A DNA stretch of 26,791 bases from NCBI GenBank assembly GCA_017536285.1, contig JAFXHP010000069.1, positions 1-26,791 on the forward strand, read 5' to 3'. The notes under the pieces are model-generated. The model had not been told where the DNA came from, made no database searches, and was given only the letters and a program-made list of their open reading frames with translations. The position numbers were made by a program, and so were the translations under genes. This document shows, in pieces, positions 14,917 to 23,465 of the stretch (within the stretch, counting starts at the first letter, position 1; every line of letters starts with the position of its first letter). The stretch comes from Clostridia bacterium. GTDB taxonomy: Bacteria > Bacillota_A > Clostridia > UMGS1883 > HGM11501.

Positions 14917-16002
14917 TCATGCCTCCTTATGCTTCTGTCGGAAATTGATTTTATACTGTACAAAAAATTCGCTTCCGATGATGAAGAATATTATTATACC
15001 CGTAAGAATATCGGCGATGCTCTGATTGAGTCCGCACTGAGTTGCGATTTCCCCCGCTCCGCTTTCCATGAAAGCAATGAGGAAGGATACAAGCATCATT
15101 ACTACGGGGTTGAATTTAGCAAGCCACGAAACCATAATTGCCGTAAATCCCATACCGCCGACAGTGTCTGTAGCAACCGTGTGATGTTCACCTGCTACAA
15201 GCAAAAAGCCTGCCAGACCGCAAAGACCGCCGGATAACGCCATGGTACGCATAATTACTTTTTTTACATTTATTCCTATATAACGTGCCGTATTTTCACT
15301 TTCACCCACAACGGAAATTTCATATCCGTGCTTCGAATACTTGAAATAGATATACATTCCTATGGTTAAAAGTATAACTATTATGATATTTATAAGATAA
15401 TCTTTTCCGAAAAGCTTAGGCATCCATCCACCCTGGATAACGCCCATAACCTGAGAACCTGACTTAACCTTAACAGCGATAAACACCTATACAACCTGAG
15501 TTGCAACATAGTTCATCATAAGGGTGAAAAGAGTTTCGTTTGTCCCGAAATTCGCCTTGAAAAACGCAGGGATTATACCCCAGATTACACCTGCTATTAT
15601 ACTTACTATAAGCATTAAGGGAAGAAGTATCCAAAGAGGCATTGTCTGTCCGAAATAAAGCATCATTACAGCTGATGCAAGACATCCCACAAGGGTTTGT
15701 CCCTCTGCTCCTATGTTCCAGAATTTCATTTTGAACGCAGGCGTTACAGCAAGGGATATGCAAAGGAGCATCGCAATATTCTGACACAGCTTAAGGATTC
15801 TTCTGGAAGTACCGAACGAGCCTTCAAACATTACTCCGAAAACCTTAAGGGGGTTTTGCTTTGATAAAAGAACTATAACAAAGGCACAAACAGCCAAGGC
15901 AATTAAGATGCTTATAATTCGCACCGCCCAGGCCTTTACCATAGGCATGTCATCACGTTTTGAAATATGAAACATGCTTTCGTGATGCTTTACATTACTC
16001 AT
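14917..16002 (-). pseudogene. Nucleoside-type ABC importer permease (NupP/YufP-like) interrupted by an in-frame TAG
   Basis: Read through one TAG codon (15489-15487), this is a complete permease of about 360 sense codons, close to the normal family length. The 5' part runs MSNVKHHESMF...LFTLMMNYVATQVV, and after the TAG the same frame goes on VFIAVKVKSGSQVMGVIQGGWMPKLFG...QKHKEA. Both parts are otherwise intact, with membrane segments and the family stretches WNIGAEGQ and VVGESENTARYIGI. The change is a single base from a Gln or Tyr codon. A GTG directly follows the TAG but has no good binding site. ATG 16002 overlaps the ATPase end by 8 bases and has GGAGGTGA upstream. It may be a true nonsense mutation, a sequencing or assembly error, or (unlikely, as an intact RF1 gene is nearby) a read-through codon. 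Confidence 0.85.
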
Positions 16003-17530
16003 TACCTTCACCTCCGTTAAGCCTTGTCATCAAAAGACCGACTTCTTCTTTCGTCGTCGTTCTTGCATCAACAATTCCGCTTATCTTTCCGCCGCACAAA
16101 ACCAATATTCTGTCACAAAGCTCTAAAAGAACATCCAGGTCTTCGCCTACATATATAACCGCAACGCCCTTTTCTTTCTGCTCGTTTAACAGATTGTATA
16201 TTGTGTATGAGGAGTTTATATCAAGACCTCTTACGGGATATGCAACCATTAAAACAGTGGGGCTTGATGCTATCTCACGGCCAACCAGAACCTTCTGCAC
16301 GTTACCTCCGGATAATTTTCTTACCGGAGTGTTGGCATCCGGAGTTGCTACCTCAAGCTGGTCGATAATTTTTTCCGCCAGGTCCTTGGGTGCCTTCCTC
16401 TCAAGGAAAACGCTCTTACCCTTTTTGTAACTTCTTAGCATTACGTTATCCACAATGTCCATATTTCCAACCAGGCCCATGCCCAGTCTGTCTTCAGGAA
16501 CGAAGGAAAGTCTTACACCCATTTCTCTTATCTCGACGGGCGTTTTATCCTTTAAATCTTCAACCAATCCTGTATTGGGATCTTTATATAAAATATCTCC
16601 TGTTTCCATATGCTGAAGACCTGCTATAGCCTCCAGTAGCTCTCTCTGTCCGCTTCCTGCAATACCTGCAATACCTAAAATTTCACCAGCATTTGCAGTA
16701 AAGGAAATATCTTCAAGAAGCTTTACTCCCTCACGGCTCTTGCAGTTGATATTTTTTACCACGAGACGCTCGGTAACTCCTTCAGGTTCTTTTCTTTCAA
16801 TATTAAGGCTTATCTTTTTACCAACCATCATTTCCGTAAGCTCTGTTTCTGATGTATCCTTGGTTTCAACAGTTCCTATGTACTCCCCCTTACGGAGTAC
16901 CGCTACACGATTTGAAATTTCCATAACCTCATTAAGCTTGTGGGTTATGATAATAATCGCCTTGCCGTCATCACGCATCTCTCTTAAAACATCAAAAAGC
17001 TTCTCCGTTTCCTGAGGGGTTAAAACCGCCGTGGGCTCGTCCAGGATAAGAATATCGGCACCACGGAATAAAACTTTTATGATTTCAACAGTCTGTTTTT
17101 CAGATACGGACATTTCATAAATTTTCTTTAAGGGGTCCATACCAAAACCGTACTGATTGTTGATTTCATTTATTTTGCCAATATATGCCTTTTTGTCAAA
17201 CTTTCCTTCGTCCTCCAGGCCTAAAATGATGTTTTCCGCTGCATCAAACACTTCGACCAATTTAAAGTGCTGATGAATCATTCCGATTTTGTAGTCAAAA
17301 GCATCTCTCGGCGAGGAAATCACCGCAGGCATCCCATCAATAAAAATCTCACCCTCGTCGGGAGAATAAATTCCCGAAATCATGTTCATAAGGGTAGTTT
17401 TTCCGCTTCCGTTTTCGCCCAGAATAGAAAGTATTTCCCCTTTGTTTACGGTGAGATTTACATTTTTGTTGGCAACTACGCTTCCGAAGGTTTTTGTTAT
17501 GTTTTTAAGTTCTATTGCAGCCTTGCTCAT
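15995..17530 (-). CDS. Nucleoside-type ABC importer ATPase with two nucleotide-binding domains (NupO/YufO-like)
   Basis: A 511-residue tandem ATPase, the normal size for this type. First domain: Walker A GENGSGKTT (about 38-46), a degenerate signature MSVSEKQTVEI and Walker B ILILDEPTAVLTPQE. Second domain: a degenerate Walker A GIAGSGQRE, a canonical signature LSGGNVQKVLVGREI and a Walker B region VLMVAYPVRGLDINS without the usual DEP. Such asymmetry is usual in sugar and nucleoside importers of this class. It energises uptake with the two permeases downstream. The start ATG 17530 has a GGAGGAG site; an ATG at 17548 in the same frame would precede that site. It is the first gene of its operon and has its own promoter just after the lipoprotein terminator. 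Confidence 0.93.
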   Translation of the reverse strand: MSKAAIELKNITKTFGSVVANKNVNLTVNKGEILSILGENGSGKTTLMNMISGIYSPDEGEIFIDGMPAVISSPRDAFDYKIGMIHQHFKLVEVFDAAENIILGLEDEGKFDKKAYIGKINEINNQYGFGMDPLKKIYEMSVSEKQTVEIIKVLFRGADILILDEPTAVLTPQETEKLFDVLREMRDDGKAIIIITHKLNEVMEISNRVAVLRKGEYIGTVETKDTSETELTEMMVGKKISLNIERKEPEGVTERLVVKNINCKSREGVKLLEDISFTANAGEILGIAGIAGSGQRELLEAIAGLQHMETGDILYKDPNTGLVEDLKDKTPVEIREMGVRLSFVPEDRLGMGLVGNMDIVDNVMLRSYKKGKSVFLERKAPKDLAEKIIDQLEVATPDANTPVRKLSGGNVQKVLVGREIASSPTVLMVAYPVRGLDINSSYTIYNLLNEQKEKGVAVIYVGEDLDVLLELCDRILVLCGGKISGIVDARTTTKEEVGLLMTRLNGGEGNE

Positions 17531-17571
17531 TTCATCACTCCTCCGCATTAATACACACTTATATAGCTTAC

Positions 17572-17600
17572 ATTATAGCAGATTTTAACTTTTCCGTCAA
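17572..17600 (-). promoter_or_regulatory. Promoter of the ATPase-permease operon
   Basis: TTGACG (17600-17595), a 17-base spacer and TATAAT (17577-17572) on the minus strand, lying between the terminator of the substrate-binding lipoprotein gene and the ATPase start. It means the transporter genes do not depend on read-through from the lipoprotein gene. Confidence 0.8.
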
Positions 17601-17611
17601 CATTTATCGAC

Positions 17612-17644
17612 AAAAAAATAAGAGCAAGGTTTCCCTTGCTCTTA
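17612..17644 (-). terminator. Terminator of the substrate-binding lipoprotein gene
   Basis: Arms TAAGAGCAAGG and CCTTGCTCTTA (17644-17634 and 17629-17619) with a 4-base loop, followed on the minus strand by seven T residues (17618-17612). It lies 19 bases after the stop codon. Confidence 0.92.
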
Positions 17645-17662
17645 CTGTTAATAAGCAATAAC

Positions 17663-18862
17663 TTATTTAATTGTGATACCGTCGATATCAAGATCGAAGT
17701 AAGGAGCAGATCTGAAGGAAGATTCTGCGAATACACCGTCGATGATAACTTCTGTGTCACCTGTGAATGCAGCGTCAGAGTCAACGTCAGCCATGTAGCT
17801 TGTAACAGCTTCTCCGCCAACTGTGAAGTTAGCTGTATCGAATACGTTGATTTCGCCTGCGATTAAAGCAGCTTTTACTTCTTCCATCTTTTCTGCTGTG
17901 CCTTCTGCTGCAACTGCTTCGTTAAGACCAAGAGTCATAACAACGCCTTCTTCAAGGCCACCGCAGAAGTCCTGAGTGATGGGAGTGCCGTTCTGAACAG
18001 ATGTGATCATGTGTTCAAAGTAGGGCTGCCAGTTGATCTTGGAAGATACAAGTGCTGTGTTGGGACCCCATTCTCTTGTGTCTAAGTTGTAAGCAACATC
18101 GGGAACACCTGCTTCTTCACAAGCCTTGGGAGCACCCTCAGAGTCAGCATGCTGGCTGATAAGTACGCAACCATCAGCGATTAATGCGTTAGCAGCTTCC
18201 TTTTCAAGAGCGATGTCAAACCAGGAGTTTGTGAACTTGACATCCATTGTAGCTTCGGGGCAAACAGAACGTGCACCGAGGAAGAAGGATGTGTAACCGG
18301 ACTTAACTTCTGCATAGGGGAAAGCACCAACATAACCGATCTTAGCCTGTTCAGCTGTGATTTCGCCGTTTTCGATCATTTCGTTGAGCTTAAGACCTGC
18401 TGCAACACCTACAAGGTAACGTCCTTCATAGATAGAAGCGAACGCATTGTAGAAGTTGGGAAGGTTTTCTGTGTGAGCCTTTGTACCTGTAGCGTGGCAG
18501 AATATAACGTCAGTAAATTCCTTAGCTGCCTGGATCATGAAGTCTTCATGACCAAAGCTGTCAGCAAAGATTACGTCACAACCTGCATCAACTAATTCTG
18601 CAGCTGCTTCGTAGCATTCGTTACCTTCAGGAATGTTTACCTTTACGATAACCTGCTCGTCTGTAAGACCGAGAGCTTCCTTAGCTGCCATAGCTGCGTC
18701 TAAGAAGTTCTTGTCGTATGTGGAGTTTTCATCGTGTAAGAAGATGAAACCAACCTTGATGCCTTCTGCATCTGTGTTTTCTGCAACTTCTTCAGTGCCG
18801 CCGCAAGCTGCGAAGCAGAAAAGTGTTGCAAGTGCCAACATGAGTGCGAGTAACTTTTTCAT
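17663..18862 (-). CDS. BMP-family substrate-binding lipoprotein of a nucleoside ABC importer
   Basis: A 399-residue lipoprotein. The signal peptide MKKLLALMLALATLFCFAAC ends in a lipobox with C20 as the acylated residue. The mature part has the BMP fold signatures: VGFIFLHDENSTYDKNFLDAA, then FADSFGHEDFMIQAAKEF, IGYVGAFPYAEVKSGYTSFFLGARSV and VLISQHADSEGAPKA. It should deliver nucleosides (by family) to the ATPase-permease complex encoded next. The frame is open back to 18934, but the -10 box lies there; ATG 18862 has GGAGG upstream. The gene is transcribed alone and terminated, which would allow the binding protein to be made in excess over the transporter. It is somewhat longer than typical family members, mainly at the C terminus. 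Confidence 0.92.
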   Translation of the reverse strand: MKKLLALMLALATLFCFAACGGTEEVAENTDAEGIKVGFIFLHDENSTYDKNFLDAAMAAKEALGLTDEQVIVKVNIPEGNECYEAAAELVDAGCDVIFADSFGHEDFMIQAAKEFTDVIFCHATGTKAHTENLPNFYNAFASIYEGRYLVGVAAGLKLNEMIENGEITAEQAKIGYVGAFPYAEVKSGYTSFFLGARSVCPEATMDVKFTNSWFDIALEKEAANALIADGCVLISQHADSEGAPKACEEAGVPDVAYNLDTREWGPNTALVSSKINWQPYFEHMITSVQNGTPITQDFCGGLEEGVVMTLGLNEAVAAEGTAEKMEEVKAALIAGEINVFDTANFTVGGEAVTSYMADVDSDAAFTGDTEVIIDGVFAESSFRSAPYFDLDIDGITIK

Positions 18863-18919
18863 TGTTTTTTCCTCCGTTATTTTTTTATTTATCCGAAAAC
18901 CATACTTTCCGGATTCTAT

Positions 18920-18925
18920 ATTATA
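18920..18925 (-). promoter_or_regulatory. Probable -10 box of the lipoprotein gene
   Basis: A consensus TATAAT at 18925-18920 on the minus strand lies about 58 bases before the start codon, but no good -35 box is found 16-18 bases upstream. Either an activator is needed or another promoter is used; a TTGACA at 19002-18997 lacks a matching -10 box. I see no purine riboswitch in the leader. Confidence 0.5.
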
Positions 18926-19012
18926 ATTTATCAAATCCTAATGAAAAAAGCAATATCAATTTGAAAACAAATTAACCAAATCCACCTTTCATTTTTTGTC
19001 AATTTTCACCAA

Positions 19013-19046
19013 TAAAAAATCCGTAAGAGAACTTTCTCTTACGGAT
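19013..19046 (-). terminator. Terminator of the cysteine synthase gene
   Basis: Arms ATCCGTAAGAGAA and TTCTCTTACGGAT (19019-19031 and 19034-19046) form a 12-13 bp hairpin followed on the minus strand by a T-run. It starts 7 bases after the stop codon. Confidence 0.9.
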
Positions 19047-19052
19047 AAAACA

Positions 19053-19985
19053 TTATTCATTTTCAAAAAGAGGTGTCGAAAAATAGCGTTCTGCTGTATC
19101 GGGAAGCACCGTTACAACGGTTTTTCCTTCACCGAGCTTTTGGGCAAGCTTTATTGCCGCAGCCACGTTGGTACCACCGGATATTCCGCACATAATTCCT
19201 TCCATTCTTGCCAGGTCTTTGGCCGTTTTAATTGCCTCTTCATCTGAAATTATGCATATATCGGAATAGATTTTGTTGTTTAATATGGCAGGAATTATTC
19301 CGTCACCTATTCCCATCTGAAGGTGAGTGCCGATATTTCCGCCTGCAAGTATTGCAGCGTTTTCAGGCTCAACCGCCCATATTTCAATATCGGGGTTTTC
19401 TTCCTTTAACACTTCTCCGATACCGGTTATTGTTCCGCCTGTGCCGATTCCGGAGCAAAAGCCGTGAATAGGACGGCCCACCTCTTCTAAAATTTCCCTT
19501 GCGGTGTAATTTCTCTGTGCCTGGGTATTTGCTTCGTTTTCAAACTGCTGTGGAACATATACGTTTTTATCCTCAGAGGCCATTTTAAGTGCAGTCTTCA
19601 AGCAGTTATCGATACATTCGCCGATGTTTCCGTCATCATGTATCAGAATTACTTCTGCACCGTAGTGACGAACTAATTTTCTTCTCTCCTCGGAAACGGA
19701 ATCGGGCATAATGATTTTTGTCTTATATCCCATAACCGCACCCACAAGAGCAAGACCTATCCCCTGATTTCCGCTGGTAGGCTCCACAATTACGGTATTT
19801 TCGTTTATTATTCCCTTTTCTCTTGCCACACGGATCATATTGTATGCAGTTCTTGTTTTTATGGACCCGCCCACATTAAGACCTTCAAATTTAACTAAAA
19901 TTTCGGCACTTTTTTCCCTGCCCATTTTATTAAGACGTATCATGGGCGTATTTCCCAATGCCGAAAGTATGTTGTCATGAATCAT
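19053..19985 (-). CDS. cysK: Cysteine synthase family PLP enzyme (O-acetylserine sulfhydrylase-like)
   Basis: A 310-residue fold-type II PLP enzyme, the usual CysK size. The PLP lysine lies in NVGGSIKTRTA (about residues 37-47), the substrate loop is TSGNQGIGLA (about 69-78), and the phosphate-binding loop is GIGTGGTITG (about 175-184). CysK makes cysteine from O-acetylserine and sulfide. Two motifs differ from the textbook form: SIKTR instead of SVKDR and TSGNQG instead of TSGNTG, so it may be a clostridial variant with another amine or thiol substrate; no serine acetyltransferase gene is near. AAGGGG precedes ATG 19985. It has its own promoter and terminator. Family membership is sure; the exact reaction is less so. 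Confidence 0.85.
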   Translation of the reverse strand: MIHDNILSALGNTPMIRLNKMGREKSAEILVKFEGLNVGGSIKTRTAYNMIRVAREKGIINENTVIVEPTSGNQGIGLALVGAVMGYKTKIIMPDSVSEERRKLVRHYGAEVILIHDDGNIGECIDNCLKTALKMASEDKNVYVPQQFENEANTQAQRNYTAREILEEVGRPIHGFCSGIGTGGTITGIGEVLKEENPDIEIWAVEPENAAILAGGNIGTHLQMGIGDGIIPAILNNKIYSDICIISDEEAIKTAKDLARMEGIMCGISGGTNVAAAIKLAQKLGEGKTVVTVLPDTAERYFSTPLFENE

Positions 19986-20017
19986 CTGATATTCCCCTTT
20001 AAAACAAATATATCCTT

Positions 20018-20045
20018 ATTATACCAATATATGCAAAATTGTCAA
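20018..20045 (-). promoter_or_regulatory. Promoter of the cysteine synthase gene
   Basis: TTGACA (20045-20040), a 16-base spacer and TATAAT (20023-20018) preceded by TGG, i.e. an extended -10. This is close to consensus. No T-box or other leader element separates it from the gene. Confidence 0.8.
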
Positions 20046-20055
20046 GAAGAAACAC

Positions 20056-20083
20056 AAAAACAGAGCCGCCATCTGGCGGCTCT
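20056..20083 (-). terminator. Terminator of the symporter-ligase operon
   Basis: Arms AGAGCCGCC and GGCGGCTCT (20062-20070 and 20075-20083) with a 4-base loop, followed on the minus strand by G and five T residues. It lies 7 bases after the ligase stop codon. Confidence 0.9.
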
Positions 20084-20089
20084 TAAATC

Positions 20090-21724
20090 TTATTTTGTTG
20101 TTTCTGCCTCAACAAGACGGGATGCCCCGTAACGCTCACGAAGAGCATTTTTCTGAATTTTACCTGTTGCATTTCTGGGAATTTCGGCAAAGATGATTTT
20201 CTTAGGTCTCTTATATCTGGGAAGGGCAGTGCAGTATTCATCCATTTCCTCCACTGTCGCTGTTACACCTTCCTTAAGCTGAATAATTGCTGCCGTAATT
20301 TCGCCAAGTCTCTCATCAGGAAGACCGATTACGCCCACGTCGCTTACCTTATCATTTGCACGGAGGAAGTCCTCAATCTGCACGGGATAAATATTTTCAC
20401 CGCCTGTTATGATAACATCCTTCTTACGGTCAACAAGATAGATAAAGCCGTCTTCGTCCTGCTTTGCCATATCTCCTGTATAGAGCCAACCGTCAGGTGT
20501 CAAGACTTCTCTTGTAGCCTCAGGATTCTTGTAATAGCACTTCATTACGCCGTCGCCCTTCAAGCAAAGTTCGCCAACCTCACCCTGCTTCGCTTCGTTG
20601 CCTTCATCTGTAATAATCTTAACTTCCCACTTGTATCCGGGAACACCGATTGCACCAACCTTATGTATATTTTCAACGCCAAGGTGAACTGCACCGGGAC
20701 CGATTGATTCTGAAAGTCCGTAGTTTGTATCATACTCGTGGTTCGGGAATACTTCCTTCCATCTCTTTATAAGTGAAGGCGGAACGGGCTGTGCTCCGAT
20801 GTGCATAAGTCTCCACTGAGAAAGGTTATAATCGGAAAGATTAATCTCGCCACGCTCAATTGCATCCAATATATCCTGTGCCCACGGAACAAGAAGCCAT
20901 ACAATTGTTGCCTTTTCGTCAGATACCGTCTGGAGAATCCACTCAGGCTTGATACCCTTTAATATAACAGCCTTGCTTCCGGATAAAAGCGAACCGAACC
21001 AGTGCATCTTTGCACCTGTATGGTAAAGAGGAGGAATACATAAGAACACGTCCTCTCTTCCCTGGGAGTGATGCTTCTGCTCTACCTGACAGGATGTAAC
21101 AAGAGCCTTATGTCTGTGCAAAATAGCTTTGGGGAAGCCTGTTGTACCTGATGAGAAGTAAATTGCACCGTCGTCCTCATCATCAATTTCAATGGCAGGA
21201 GCTCCGGATGAACAGTAGCCAATCATCTCTTCATAGCTGTCCGCAAAATCAGGCTTATCGTCACCTACAAAGAAATAGTGCTTAATTTCAAGCTTCGGAA
21301 GAACCAAATTAAGTCTCTCCGTAAATTCGGGACCGAAAACCAGAACAGAAACGTCTGCCAAATCAGAGCAATACTCAATTTCCTCTGCGGAAAAGCGGAA
21401 GTTCATGGGAACCGCAATGGCACCGGATTTCAGTATTCCGAAATAGATGGGAAGCCAGTCGATGCAGTTCATCATTAAAATTGCAACCTTGTCTCCCTTT
21501 TTAACACCTCTTGTAAGAAGAAGGTTTGCAAAGCGGTTTGCCGCAACGTCAAACTCCTTCCAGGTGATTTCACGGCGGTATTTTTCCCCTGCCGTAGCCT
21601 CAATAAGGCTGTATTCGTGCCAGGATAAGTTTTTATCCGGCTGATTTGCGGGATTTACTTCAACCAGAGCAATTTCATTTGGATGAAGTCTCGCATTTTT
21701 TTCAAGAAAATCTGTAATAGGCAT
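20090..21724 (-). CDS. Acyl-CoA synthetase (class I adenylate-forming ligase)
   Basis: A 544-residue ANL-superfamily ligase. The core motifs are all present: YFSSGTTGFPKA (ATP phosphate loop, about 192-203), YGLSES (about 335), GWLYTGD (about 415), DRKKDVIITGGENIYPVQIE (hinge), and the C-terminal catalytic lysine in PRNATGKIQK (about 520). It activates a carboxylic acid to an acyl-adenylate and then to the CoA thioester; the chain or ring specificity cannot be read. It is the second gene after the T-box-controlled symporter, 97 bases downstream, with tandem hairpins in the gap, so the symporter may import the acid that this enzyme activates, or an amino acid from which it is made. An AAGGAAGG site precedes ATG 21724. 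Confidence 0.9.
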   Translation of the reverse strand: MPITDFLEKNARLHPNEIALVEVNPANQPDKNLSWHEYSLIEATAGEKYRREITWKEFDVAANRFANLLLTRGVKKGDKVAILMMNCIDWLPIYFGILKSGAIAVPMNFRFSAEEIEYCSDLADVSVLVFGPEFTERLNLVLPKLEIKHYFFVGDDKPDFADSYEEMIGYCSSGAPAIEIDDEDDGAIYFSSGTTGFPKAILHRHKALVTSCQVEQKHHSQGREDVFLCIPPLYHTGAKMHWFGSLLSGSKAVILKGIKPEWILQTVSDEKATIVWLLVPWAQDILDAIERGEINLSDYNLSQWRLMHIGAQPVPPSLIKRWKEVFPNHEYDTNYGLSESIGPGAVHLGVENIHKVGAIGVPGYKWEVKIITDEGNEAKQGEVGELCLKGDGVMKCYYKNPEATREVLTPDGWLYTGDMAKQDEDGFIYLVDRKKDVIITGGENIYPVQIEDFLRANDKVSDVGVIGLPDERLGEITAAIIQLKEGVTATVEEMDEYCTALPRYKRPKKIIFAEIPRNATGKIQKNALRERYGASRLVEAETTK

Positions 21725-21758
21725 ATTTTTACCTTCCTTTCAAAAGGGTAATTTGCTA

Positions 21759-21816
21759 ATGCATACCAATCGGGAAGGTCTTTCCCGATTGGTATGCATA
21801 CGGCAAGGCCGTATGC
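21759..21816 (-). repeat. Two overlapping hairpins between symporter and ligase genes
   Basis: A perfect 18-bp hairpin (arms 21759-21776 and 21782-21799, 5-base loop) and a 9-bp hairpin (arms GCATACGGC 21796-21804 and GCCGTATGC 21808-21816) share bases 21796-21799, so they compete for those bases. Neither is followed by a T-run on the minus strand. They probably act as an RNA-processing or stability element that sets different levels for the two genes. Confidence 0.75.
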
Positions 21817-21823
21817 TTTAATT

Positions 21824-23377
21824 TTATTCTTCTTCGCCAAGGGCATCTGTTGCCTTAACAAGTACCTTTCTGTCGTAGCAGGCGAACATAGGATCAACCT
21901 TTTCCTTCTTCATTTTAGGAGTTAAAAGGCTGACAACGGGAACTATGATAAGTCCGCCGATCATTGCAGCTGCACCGCAGTTGATGGGAGACTGTAAAAC
22001 AGCAGGGAAGCTTCCTCTAAAGAGCATATTTGCTATCATTAAAAGAGAGCCGAATGCAAAGCTTGCCCATACAGATGCTTTTGTAACCCACTTGCCGTAC
22101 AAGCCGTATAAAAAGGGGGCAAGGAACGCACCTGCAAGAGCACCCCAGGAAATACCCATCATATCTGCTATATAGCCAAGCTTATCCTTATTGATTGCAA
22201 TGAATGCAGATACTGCGATGAACACAACGATGAAGATTCGCATAACGAATACCTGCTTTTTCTCAGACATATTCTTAACGATGTGTCCCTTTATCATATC
22301 AAGAGTAAGGGTCGAGCTTGATGTTAAAACAAGGCTTGAAAGAGTTGACATGGATGCTGAAAGAACCAAAACGATTACAACACCGATTAAAATATCGGGA
22401 AGATTTTCAAGCATTTTGGGAACAACGGCATCAAATCCGCCAACAGGTGTCCCTGCTTCTGCTTCGATACCGGAAATTCTTCCGAAGCCGCCCAAGAAGT
22501 AGCATCCGCCTGCAACGATAATTGCAAATATCGTGGAAATTATTGTACCCTTGAAAATATTGTTTTCGCTCTTTATCGCATAAAACTTCTGAACCATCTG
22601 AGGAAGACCCCAAGTACCAAGGGAAGTTAAAATTACAACACATAAAAGTCCGAAGGGATCGGGACCGAAGAATGAAGCAAATCCGCCGGGAAGCACATCT
22701 CCGTTGACATTTACACATTCAACCTCGGCAAGCTCTGTAAGCGATGCAACGAATCCGCCGTGGCTGCCCAGTACGGCACCGATAACCGCTATGATTCCGC
22801 CGATCATTATGATACCCTGGATAAAGTCGTTGATTGCTGTTGCCATATATCCGCCTGCGATAACGTAGATACCCGTAAGTACCGCCATTATAATAACGCA
22901 TACGTTGTAGGATACACCGGGGAATGCCATTTCAAAGAGTCTAGAAAGGCCGTTGTAAAGTGATGCTGTATAAGGAATTAAGAATATGAAAACAATTGCC
23001 GAAGCAACTATTTTCAAAGAGTTGCTCTCAAAACGCTTACCGAAATATTCAGGCATTGTGGCCGTTCCGAGATGCTGAGTCTGAAGACGTGTTCTTCTTC
23101 CCAGGATAATCCAGGCAAGAAGAGAACCGATAAAGGCGTTACCGAGACCAATCCAGGTTGAAGCTACACCGAACTTCCAACCGAACTGACCTGCATAGCC
23201 TACGAAAATAACCGCTGAGAAATAAGATGTACCGTAAGCAAAAGCCGTAAGCCAGGGACCTACATTTCTTCCGCCCAAAACGAAGCCTGATACATTTGTC
23301 GCACTTTTTCTGCAGTATACTCCGACACCTATCATAACCGCGAAGAATACCACCAACATAATAATTTTTACTGCCAT
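21824..23377 (-). CDS. Sodium:solute symporter (SSS family), T-box controlled
   Basis: A 517-residue membrane protein with about thirteen hydrophobic segments. SSS-family hallmarks: SGFVLGGRNVGPWLTAFAYGTSYFSAVIFVGYAGQ near the N terminus, GTATMPEYFGKRF, GGYMATAINDFIQG, and ASMSTLSSLVLTSSSTLTLDM, the segment that holds the sodium-site Ser/Thr residues. It couples uptake of an organic solute to sodium entry. ATG 23377 is chosen because GGAAGG lies 9 bases upstream; upstream TTG and ATG codons in the same frame precede or abut that site. It is the first gene after a T-box leader, so its expression should rise when a particular tRNA is uncharged, which points to an amino acid or a related compound as substrate. 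The ligase gene follows in the operon. Confidence 0.88.
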   Translation of the reverse strand: MAVKIIMLVVFFAVMIGVGVYCRKSATNVSGFVLGGRNVGPWLTAFAYGTSYFSAVIFVGYAGQFGWKFGVASTWIGLGNAFIGSLLAWIILGRRTRLQTQHLGTATMPEYFGKRFESNSLKIVASAIVFIFLIPYTASLYNGLSRLFEMAFPGVSYNVCVIIMAVLTGIYVIAGGYMATAINDFIQGIIMIGGIIAVIGAVLGSHGGFVASLTELAEVECVNVNGDVLPGGFASFFGPDPFGLLCVVILTSLGTWGLPQMVQKFYAIKSENNIFKGTIISTIFAIIVAGGCYFLGGFGRISGIEAEAGTPVGGFDAVVPKMLENLPDILIGVVIVLVLSASMSTLSSLVLTSSSTLTLDMIKGHIVKNMSEKKQVFVMRIFIVVFIAVSAFIAINKDKLGYIADMMGISWGALAGAFLAPFLYGLYGKWVTKASVWASFAFGSLLMIANMLFRGSFPAVLQSPINCGAAAMIGGLIIVPVVSLLTPKMKKEKVDPMFACYDRKVLVKATDALGEEE

Positions 23378-23429
23378 TTTAACCATCCTTCCATAATACA
23401 TTTTTTTCTTCCAGAGGACAGCCGGCAAT

Positions 23430-23465
23430 AAAAAAACCGCCCTCCGGAAAATAACCAGAGGACGG
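23430..23465 (-). terminator. Regulated terminator of the T-box leader
   Basis: Arms CCGTCCTCTGG (23465-23455) and CCGGAGGGCGG (23447-23437) pair over 11 positions including two G-T pairs, with a 7-base loop and seven T residues after. The 5' arm overlaps the sequence that closes the antiterminator, as expected for a T-box. GTCCTCTGG recurs at 23419-23411. Confidence 0.9.

Noticed and set aside
15487..15489. General recoding of TAG as a sense codon in this organism
   Set aside because: A complete prfA with PxT and GGQ motifs is encoded nearby, so UAG should terminate. The absence of TAG stops in 20 other genes is only a small sample.
15960..16430. A plus-strand open frame of 156 codons
   Set aside because: It is antisense to the ATPase and permease genes, whose motifs are clear, and its composition looks like a shadow frame.
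18863..19010. A purine riboswitch upstream of the nucleoside-binding lipoprotein gene
   Set aside because: I looked for the conserved purine aptamer loops and three-way junction and saw none; the leader after the -10 box is only about 50 bases.
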